A stretch of DNA of 21,653 nucleotides. It comes from Candidatus Fermentibacterota bacterium (lineage in GTDB: Bacteria; Fermentibacterota; Fermentibacteria; Fermentibacterales; Fermentibacteraceae). The notes beneath the pieces are model-generated. The model saw only the letters and a list, made by a program, of their open reading frames with translations, made no database searches and was not told the origin of the DNA. The translations under genes were made by a program, and so were the position numbers. The DNA lies in the NCBI GenBank assembly GCA_002748705.1, contig PDSZ01000033.1, positions 1 through 21,653 on the forward strand, written 5' to 3'. Each line of letters opens with the position of its first letter. Position 1 is the stretch's first letter. Shown here piece after piece: positions 16,344-21,653 of this stretch.

Positions 16344-16830
16344 TAGTTCCAGCTGCCATCATGGAAAATATGTCTGGGACAGGGCTGCTTTTTCAGCATT
16401 TAACTATTCTGATTGTATAGTCTTGGATATGGTGGTATTTTATAAGCAAATACCATAACAAGTAATTCCAGATCTATATATTTCGTTATCTTGAAGGCAT
16501 TTACAGGCACAAACATACAGATGCTCACAACCATCATCGTATGAATAAATTCCTGGATTACAACATGATCTACTGAATACTTATATATACCCAAGTGAAT
16601 TCAGTACCTGACTGCACATATCCCTGATCCAGTTCACAGAAAGCCTGGAGGCATCCAGAAAACCCTTCGCTGATCAATTCAGGACAGCCTTGAGGAAATT
16701 GAAGAGGTTATCGTAAAATCAGTAATTAACTCCATTGATACCCTGTTCACTGAACATTTTACGATACTTTAATTCATCTCAGAAGATAATGAAATTTTTC
16801 GCAGTGAATAAACATAACCTTCTGCTGACC
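16344..16830. other. Intergenic stretch of about 490 bp between two operons
   Basis: No gene seen on either strand. It holds an eight-bp stem (TGGTATTT with AAATACCA, 16433-16455, seven-base loop, no T-run), possibly at the end of the phosphatase transcript, and the wide inverted repeat at 16709-16766. It is somewhat AT-richer than the operons. Confidence 0.5.
16709..16766. repeat. Perfect 11-bp inverted repeat
   Basis: TATCGTAAAAT (16709-16719) is mirrored by ATTTTACGATA (16756-16766) across 36 bases. It lies about 65 bases upstream of the putative -35 box of the ABC operon. It could be a paired operator or a large stem-loop. No binding protein can be named. Confidence 0.5.
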
Positions 16831-16859
16831 TTGCAACATTTGAAAGGTTGAAATATCTT
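16831..16859 (+). promoter_or_regulatory. Candidate promoter of the ABC operon
   Basis: TTGCAA (16831-16836) and TATCTT (16854-16859) are separated by exactly 17 bases, each matching four of six sigma-70-type consensus positions. It lies 32 bases before the GTG start of the ATPase gene. Confidence 0.4.
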
Positions 16860-16891
16860 GCCTGAAACCGTACACAGGTCAGGAGAACAAA

Positions 16892-17761
16892 GTGAATGAC
16901 ATTCCACTTCGTGTAGAATCTTTATTCAAGAGATTTCCCGGCAAACAGGGAATAGGTACCGTTCATGCAGTATCTGATCTTTCCTTTACTGTAAATTCAG
17001 GTGAGATAACCGGTTTTATCGGTCACAACGGCGCGGGCAAAACCACCACTATAAAGTGTATTCTTGGACTGCTTCGCCCATCATCAGGTTCTGTTTCTCT
17101 TTGGGGCCACAGCCCCGGTTCATTCGAGGCAAGAAAGCGCATAGGGTATGTGCCTGAGAACCCTGATTACGACCAGTCCTTCTCCCCGCTTGAATACCTT
17201 ACAATGTTTGCATCAATGAGAGGCATCAGCGGTAACAAAAAAGACTGGTATGCCCTGCTTGACCGAGTAGGTCTTGCAGGCTGGGAAAAGAACGGAATCA
17301 AGCAGTTCTCCAAAGGTATGAGACAACGAATGAGCCTTGCACTGGCACTCCAGTCAAAACCTGATCTTCTCATAATGGATGAGCCTGCAGGGGGCCTTGA
17401 TCCTATCGCCCGTAAGCAGTTTCGGGAGATAATAACCAGGGAGAATCAGAGAGGAGCTTCCGTGCTGCTCTCTTCACACATTCTCTCAGAGGTGGAAATG
17501 ATCTGTCACAGAGCTGTGATGCTTTCAAGGGGAAAACTGGTCTCCCAGGGTTCAATGGCAGAACTGCTTGGCAGCGAAAAGGAATACCATCTCACTTCTG
17601 TTCTCAATGGGAAAAGATCCACTGTTACAGTTTCTGAAGGAGCACTGCAGAAGAAAATTGATTCTCTGAGAGATACAGGCGCTGAAATAACAGCAGTTGA
17701 GCAGGTAATGAAGACCCTTGAAGAAGTTTACCTCAAAGCAGACGGAGGTGAAAAGCAATGA
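16892..17761 (+). CDS. ABC transporter ATP-binding protein (NosF/CcmA-like)
   Basis: 289 residues, GTG start with AGGAG six bases upstream. Walker A GHNGAGKTT (44-52), YVPENP at the Q-loop (Glu89 in the usual Gln place, common in NosF-type ATPases), signature FSKGM (139-143), Walker B LLIMDEP (159-165), D-loop GGLDP and switch His196. After about residue 225 comes a 60-residue regulatory tail. It powers the permease encoded next, whose start overlaps its stop by four bases. Similar ATPases drive copper-related NosFY, gliding GldA and antibiotic-resistance exporters; the neighbours here favour an envelope role. Confidence 0.93.
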   Translation: MNDIPLRVESLFKRFPGKQGIGTVHAVSDLSFTVNSGEITGFIGHNGAGKTTTIKCILGLLRPSSGSVSLWGHSPGSFEARKRIGYVPENPDYDQSFSPLEYLTMFASMRGISGNKKDWYALLDRVGLAGWEKNGIKQFSKGMRQRMSLALALQSKPDLLIMDEPAGGLDPIARKQFREIITRENQRGASVLLSSHILSEVEMICHRAVMLSRGKLVSQGSMAELLGSEKEYHLTSVLNGKRSTVTVSEGALQKKIDSLRDTGAEITAVEQVMKTLEEVYLKADGGEKQ

Positions 17762-18513
17762 AAGCTGTATACACCTTTGCTCTGATGACACTTAGAATGC
17801 TCACCCGCAGAAGAACCCTCTGGGGTATTCTGCTGGTAATGCTTCTGGCCCTTGCCGCCATTGCGTCAGTACCCAGTTTTGATGTTGCCAATCAGGGCAG
17901 GTTCATACTGGACTTCGGTCTGTTCGGCATAGAAGTGGGAGCCCTTTTTCTCGCACTGGGACTTGCAGCAAACCTCTACCCCAGAGACAGGGAAACAAAA
18001 ACTGTAATGCCGCTGCTGGCAGTTCCCCTCTCAAGGTGGCAGTACCTGATGGGCCGATTCTTCGGCGCAGCTCTGGTTCAGGCTGGAGCGCTTATAGTCA
18101 GCTGCCTGGGGCTTATGGTAATACTTTCCATGAACGGAATGCACATACCTGGAGACCTGCTTCCTGCCACACTACTCATAGTAGTGGAGGGATGGTTCCT
18201 TCTTTCAACTGTGTTCTTCTTCAGCTTCTTCACTTCTCCCCCATTGAACTGGCCGCTTACAACAATGCTGTTCATTGTAAGCCAGATGAGCGTAGCGGAA
18301 TTCACCGGTCTGATACCTTCCGCTTCAGGTCTTATGCGATTTCTGCGCCTGCTTCTTCCCCACGCAGATGTGTTCCACATAAAGGATCCCATAGCCCACG
18401 GTTTTGAAATAGAGCCTGTGTACTTCGCTGTAGCTCTTTTTTATGGAATCTGCTACAGCGCCTTCATGCTCTCTCTGGCACTGGCTGTTTTCAGAAGCAG
18501 GGACCTTAAATGA
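17758..18513 (+). CDS. ABC-2 type permease (NosY-like)
   Basis: 251 residues with about six membrane helices. The N-terminus, FALMTLRMLTRRRTLWGILL, and the cytoplasmic loop YPRDRETKTVMPLLAVPLSR followed by YLMGRF are typical of ABC-2 permeases of the NosY/GldF kind (E-T-x-x-x-LL-x-x-P-x-SR). It pairs with the preceding ATPase. The start overlaps that gene, and the His-rich lipoprotein start overlaps this gene's stop, so the products are likely made together. Substrate not evident. Confidence 0.9.
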   Translation: MKAVYTFALMTLRMLTRRRTLWGILLVMLLALAAIASVPSFDVANQGRFILDFGLFGIEVGALFLALGLAANLYPRDRETKTVMPLLAVPLSRWQYLMGRFFGAALVQAGALIVSCLGLMVILSMNGMHIPGDLLPATLLIVVEGWFLLSTVFFFSFFTSPPLNWPLTTMLFIVSQMSVAEFTGLIPSASGLMRFLRLLLPHADVFHIKDPIAHGFEIEPVYFAVALFYGICYSAFMLSLALAVFRSRDLK

Positions 18514-19094
18514 GAATTACTGCAACCGTATTACTTGCACTGCTTCTTACTGCATCAGGCTGCCGTATAGACTACGATGTGGAAGAAGTGGCACCTGCTG
18601 AGCATCTTGAATCAGGTCATTCCCACAATCACAGCAGTGAAGAACAGACAGAAACACTTCATGAACATGACCATGAATCAGGTACCTGTGAAGAGTGCGG
18701 TGATCATTCCAGCCATGATGATTTTGACGCCGCACATGAAGAGCACTACAACCATGAACATGAACCATACTCCAGTGAATCATGCAGAGAACATGACCGC
18801 AATGATGAATTCGAGGCTTTACAGGCAGGAGATAGCCACGACCACAATGATGAGTGCACCTGTGAAGCATGCAGCGGCCATTCCAACGGTGTTCATGAAG
18901 AACAGCACGAAGAGTTCAGCAGCGGTCCATCAGGACATTTACACGCCTCAGGCGACAGAAACCACGGAACCCAATGGTTCTTCAATCAGCCCTGGGCAGC
19001 TCCTTTCATCTGGAGCAAGCTTCTTCGAGACGGAGCAATCTTCCTTGTTCTCTCTGTGGTGCTGTTTTTTCTCACCAGAAGGAAAAACCGATGA
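18510..19094 (+). CDS. His-rich, Cys-clustered lipoprotein with C-terminal membrane anchor
   Basis: 194 residues. The signal RITATVLLALLLTASGC has a good lipobox (Cys18). The mature region (about 30-150) carries 22 His and many Asp/Glu, with two similar blocks: HDHESGTCEECGDHSSHDD and HDHNDECTCEACSGHSNGV, each a His pair, a CxxC and a GH/DH. This is the composition of a metal-binding (Zn, Cu or Ni) domain. A hydrophobic segment (about 175-189) ends in RRKNR, so the protein would be tethered to the inner membrane with the His-rich part outside. It overlaps both flanking genes. I know no named family with this layout. It may store, sense or hand metal to the ABC system. Confidence 0.8.
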   Translation: MRITATVLLALLLTASGCRIDYDVEEVAPAEHLESGHSHNHSSEEQTETLHEHDHESGTCEECGDHSSHDDFDAAHEEHYNHEHEPYSSESCREHDRNDEFEALQAGDSHDHNDECTCEACSGHSNGVHEEQHEEFSSGPSGHLHASGDRNHGTQWFFNQPWAAPFIWSKLLRDGAIFLVLSVVLFFLTRRKNR

Positions 19095-19795
19095 ACACAA
19101 GAAGTCTTAAACTATGGTTGGCTTCAGTTCTGTTTCTGGTCTGTGCCTTTTTTGCCGGAAAAGAGGTTTCCAGGCGAACAAGTGTTGATACTTACCACCA
19201 TGTTGAAGCAGTTGGATCAGGTTTTCAGCGCCTGAAGCACTTTATTGCAAGTGCCATGTATCTGCAGCTGGATAATTACCATCACATTGAAATGTATCAG
19301 GGTATCCCCTGGGATCAGGTTACCGACTATCTGCCCCAGATGTGGCTGATAGCAAAGCTTGATTCACACTTCACAGAAGTCTACAATGATGCTTCCTATC
19401 ACCTCGCAGTTAATCTGGGAGAAGTTGATCAGGGGCTGGAATTTATCCGTGAAGGTGTACGGTTTAACCCTGACAGTCTTGATATTGTCTATCAGTATGC
19501 ATACCTTCTGTGGCAGACCGGTGAGGGAGAAAATGAAGAAATCCTTGATGCTGCTTACCACTACAGACTTCTTTTAAGAAGGTATGGAGGAGATGAAAAA
19601 CAGCCATACAATGAGCCTTCATCAGCGTTTTTAATCAGTGAAATTATTGCAGAGGAGGACTCTCTTGCTCCATTTGTCTCCCTCTACCGACGAAGGTCAT
19701 CCTTTATCAGAAGCGGAATAAGGGCAGGTATTTATTACCCTGGATATCTGGAGGAACCGCCTGCCTTTCTTGCACCTCCGAAAGGGGAGATATAG
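19091..19795 (+). CDS. Membrane-anchored TPR-like protein
   Basis: 234 residues from ATG 19091, which overlaps the previous stop (ATGA) and has AAGGA seven bases upstream; a longer upstream reading overlaps the lipoprotein gene and is rejected. An uncleaved signal anchor lies at about 8-23, followed by a helical region with two HH pairs (36-37, 64-65). Residues 100-165 look like one or two TPR repeats (GLEFIREGVRFNPDSLDIVY, YQYAYLLWQTGE). The rest is extracytoplasmic. A scaffold role beside the His-rich lipoprotein and permease is inferred from operon position. Confidence 0.75.
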   Translation: MNTRSLKLWLASVLFLVCAFFAGKEVSRRTSVDTYHHVEAVGSGFQRLKHFIASAMYLQLDNYHHIEMYQGIPWDQVTDYLPQMWLIAKLDSHFTEVYNDASYHLAVNLGEVDQGLEFIREGVRFNPDSLDIVYQYAYLLWQTGEGENEEILDAAYHYRLLLRRYGGDEKQPYNEPSSAFLISEIIAEEDSLAPFVSLYRRRSSFIRSGIRAGIYYPGYLEEPPAFLAPPKGEI

Positions 19796-19797
19796 TT

Positions 19798-20301
19798 ATG
19801 GGCATGACCATTCCTGCTGAACTTGCATCTAATGTGGTTTGGTTCTGCAGCAAAACTGATGTAGCCGCTGAGGAAAAAATTATTCGCAAAGGCACACACG
19901 GGAACGAACTCTACATAATAACCAGCGGAGAATTCAGAGTTCATGATAAATCAGCAGGTGAGGACTATGTTCTGGCTCTGCTTAAACGAGGCGACATTTT
20001 CGGCGAGATGTCTTTCATAGACGGCAGCTTGAGATCAGCTTCAGTTACAGCAGCAGTTCCTGGAAGCGTTCTTATAATGGGCAGAGAAGAATACTCAGCT
20101 ATGCTGAAAAAAGAACCTGAAATTGCAGTCGCATTCATGAGGTTTCTCTCAGGAGTGGTCTGCAGAAGGCTCAGAACAGCAAATGATGCCCTGCTTCAGG
20201 TTACTTTCGGCTCTCAGGAAAAGGATGACGAGGATCAAATCCTCAAGAATGCCATCGCCAGCATGCACGAAGCTGTAAGAATAGAGCTTGAAGGTTCCTG
20301 A
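19798..20301 (+). CDS. Cyclic-nucleotide-binding domain protein
   Basis: 167 residues, ATG two bases after the previous stop, with AGGGGAG eight bases upstream. A CRP-type beta-roll spans about 10-125: IIRKGTHGNELYIITSGEFR and the phosphate-binding cassette FGEMSFIDGSLRSASVTA (68-85) with Glu70 and Arg79, the residues that hold ribose and phosphate. No helix-turn-helix follows; instead a short helical tail with many acidic residues. So it is probably a cytosolic sensor subunit and not a transcription factor. Being last in the ABC operon suggests cAMP or cGMP gates or reports on the transporter. Confidence 0.88.
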   Translation: MGMTIPAELASNVVWFCSKTDVAAEEKIIRKGTHGNELYIITSGEFRVHDKSAGEDYVLALLKRGDIFGEMSFIDGSLRSASVTAAVPGSVLIMGREEYSAMLKKEPEIAVAFMRFLSGVVCRRLRTANDALLQVTFGSQEKDDEDQILKNAIASMHEAVRIELEGS

Positions 20302-20639
20302 AACCTTTCCCCCTTTCAGTAAACTTAGAGGATTCACTGCGCACACAAAGATACCATTGGTATGTTCTGACCATCTTGCCCCGTTTATTACTTTCAATGC
20401 TGCATTTGTAATGAATATGGCTTATCTGAATCCTGCTGAATCTAATGAATTATACCGAGTGCAGCCCATACTCTATTGCTTCTGACAAACTTGCAGTTGG
20501 AATGTATTTTTCAGATATACAAAAAAAATAGATTATTTATCACTTTTTCTTTTGCGATATGATAAGAAGTGATTTCATGAATCTACGCTATAGGTTGAGG
20601 ATTTCAAATTTGTTTTTCCTGATTGATTTATTTTATTTA
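20302..20639. other. Intergenic stretch, boundary to AT-rich DNA
   Basis: No gene seen. A weak CTGAAA/TTTCAG pair (20298-20319) follows the operon. From about 20,500 the sequence turns strongly AT-rich. An imperfect hairpin spans 20538-20572: ATCACTT and CTT on the left pair with AAGAAGTGAT on the right, with a three-T bulge. A second attC-like site after the SAP gene was looked for here and not found. Confidence 0.4.
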
Positions 20640-21230
20640 TTATCTATCTAATTCTAAATCTTCTTCTGAGTACTTGTTATCTCCAGCTATAGATTTCTTC
20701 AATTTCCAATATTTTATTGCATCTTTTCTTGTCATATTTGGATTGGCTTTTGTAAAATCTCTAATGTAATTATTATACTCAAATTGTGGCGCAATTTCTT
20801 TTACAAAATTCGGATCGTTTTTTAACTTTTGCTCCTTGTGCCATTCAGCAACAATATCCCCATAAGTTTTCTTTCCGGCATTTTGCTTAAAAAAGTCCAA
20901 TAAATGAATCGTAAAATGAAATTGTTTCCCAATAATTGACCGAAGAAATTCTTTCTTTTCTTTATAGCTTCGATAATCAACTCCAATTATTGTTTCTAAT
21001 GTCAGTGGTTTTGTTGGTTTTGGTAATCTCTTTTGTCTTGTTGTTTTAGGTTTTGTAATTTTTCCTGTTTCAAGATATTCAATAATTCGATTTGTTATCT
21101 CAATTTTCCCACCAACATAACTGATTCCATTTTTTCTACAAAATTTTATCAATTCGTCTTTCAACCAATAGAAATCTTTAAAATCTTGAACACTTATTTT
21201 TTCATCTAAAATTGGTTTTTCTTTTTTCAT
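20640..21230 (-). CDS. SAP domain / DUF6434 protein
   Basis: 196 residues, AT-rich. Residues about 15-56 (DFKDFYWLKDELIKFCRKNG then KIEITNRIIEYLETG) form a SAP-like helix-turn-helix, a DNA-binding module. Residues about 80-135 (DYRSYKEKKEFLRSIIGKQF, FTIHLLDFFKQNAGKKTYGD) match what I know as DUF6434, often found with SAP in standalone bacterial proteins of unknown role. The tail is basic. It follows an attC-like site and is read in the same direction as the gene on the site's other side, as in an integron cassette array. Function beyond likely nucleic-acid binding is unknown. Confidence 0.8.
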   Translation of the reverse strand: MKKEKPILDEKISVQDFKDFYWLKDELIKFCRKNGISYVGGKIEITNRIIEYLETGKITKPKTTRQKRLPKPTKPLTLETIIGVDYRSYKEKKEFLRSIIGKQFHFTIHLLDFFKQNAGKKTYGDIVAEWHKEQKLKNDPNFVKEIAPQFEYNNYIRDFTKANPNMTRKDAIKYWKLKKSIAGDNKYSEEDLELDR

Positions 21231-21267
21231 AAATATCTAACCGTGTGTCTGTTTGCTTTGCTTACCC

Positions 21268-21320
21268 ATAACGCAGAATTCACCAGCGAGTGAAACGAGT
21301 CAGGTGAAACTACTTGTTAT
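21268..21320 (-). repeat. attC-like recombination site
   Basis: The minus strand reads ATAACAAGT at one end and GCGTTATG at the other, 53 bp in all. Outer arms ATAAC (21268-21272) and GTTAT (21316-21320) pair, and inner arms TTCACC (21279-21284) and GGTGAA (21303-21308) pair around an 18-base tip, with mispaired spacers. This layout matches integron attC sites (TAACAAG...GCGTTA). It lies seven bases past one stop codon and 38 bases before the next gene's stretch, as expected between cassettes. No integrase gene is in the window. Confidence 0.5.
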
Positions 21321-21326
21321 ATGATA

Positions 21327-21653
21327 CTATACTAGCTTGTTAACTTCAAAGCGTAAAACTGTTTTTAACTTTTCTGGCGCTACTTTTCTTGGATCTGAAA
21401 TATATATTTCCTTATGTTTCATTGATTTTCTTTCTAGCTTATTTTTCCTGGCAAAATCATCCATTATTGCAAATGACTTCTGTTCATTATCATAACTGCC
21501 AAAGTGCATCATTTGTATACATTTTCTATCAGATATTTTGCAAAATGATAGTTTTTGAATATGGGAATTGGACTTTTTCTTTTTAGCCCATTCTTTTGCC
21601 ATTTCTGCAAATTCTGTAGACACAAAGTTTGGCTGACGAATCATCAGTGTAAA
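21327..21653 (-). CDS. GyrI-like small-molecule-binding protein, C-terminal half
   Basis: The frame is open to the right edge (minus strand begins FTLMIRQPNFV), so the start lies outside the window. Visible parts match the second half of standalone GyrI-like proteins of about 200 residues: MIRQPNFVSTEFAEMAKEWA, CIQMMHFGSYDNEQ and a C-terminal EIYISDPRKVAPEKLKTVLR. This fold binds small molecules or inhibits gyrase in some members; the role here is unknown. Internal Met at 21644 is not the true start. Strongly AT-rich, next to the attC-like site. Confidence 0.8.
   Translation of the reverse strand, partial: FTLMIRQPNFVSTEFAEMAKEWAKKKKSNSHIQKLSFCKISDRKCIQMMHFGSYDNEQKSFAIMDDFARKNKLERKSMKHKEIYISDPRKVAPEKLKTVLRFEVNKLV

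Noticed and set aside
18547..18870. A His-rich minus-strand reading
   Set aside because: It is the mirror of the His-rich lipoprotein repeats; the operon overlaps favour the plus strand.

Overview
The window looks like chromosomal DNA of an uncultivated Gram-negative-type bacterium of moderate GC. Lipoprotein signals, a Tat-type leader, paired secreted phosphatases and several six-bladed beta-propeller relics recall FCB-group candidate phyla such as Fermentibacterota; this is an impression from gene style, not a proven assignment. No rRNA, tRNA or CRISPR array was seen.

Bases 1-10,840 are mostly minus-strand and badly eroded. In order they hold: the 5' end of an IS3-family element; a broken beta-propeller gene; an intact sodium:solute symporter; a decayed ISL3-type transposase whose last codons overlap the symporter 5' end; four tandem 23-24 bp repeats like IS21-family ends; a chimera of a beta-propeller tail and an acetyltransferase head; an ABC exporter; a frameshifted SPASM tail of a radical SAM protein; an AT-rich methyltransferase; a secreted erythromycin-esterase/ChaN-like protein; a decayed lipoprotein beta-propeller gene; and a frameshifted acetyltransferase. 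Exporter, SPASM relic and methyltransferase together may be the remains of a modified-peptide (RiPP-type) locus.

Bases 11,037-16,343 are intact. A small lipoprotein gene diverges from a four-gene operon. That operon encodes two paralogous alkaline-phosphatase-superfamily enzymes (the first apparently starting at CTG, the second with a Tat-type lipoprotein leader), a membrane protein with a large extracytoplasmic domain, and a 65-residue ribbon-helix-helix-like protein ending in LGYLG. The genes overlap or nearly touch.

Bases 16,892-20,301 are a second tight plus-strand operon: ABC ATPase, ABC-2 permease, a very His-rich lipoprotein with Cys clusters and a C-terminal membrane anchor, a membrane-anchored TPR-like protein, and a cyclic-nucleotide-binding protein. 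The order recalls NosFY-type exporters with a metal-binding accessory. I infer an envelope ABC system linked to metal handling and a cyclic-nucleotide signal. This is the best candidate for an undescribed system here.

From about 20,500 to the right edge the DNA becomes AT-rich. Two short minus-strand genes (SAP-DUF6434, and a GyrI-like domain cut by the edge) are separated by a 53-bp attC-like inverted-repeat site, which suggests integron gene cassettes.
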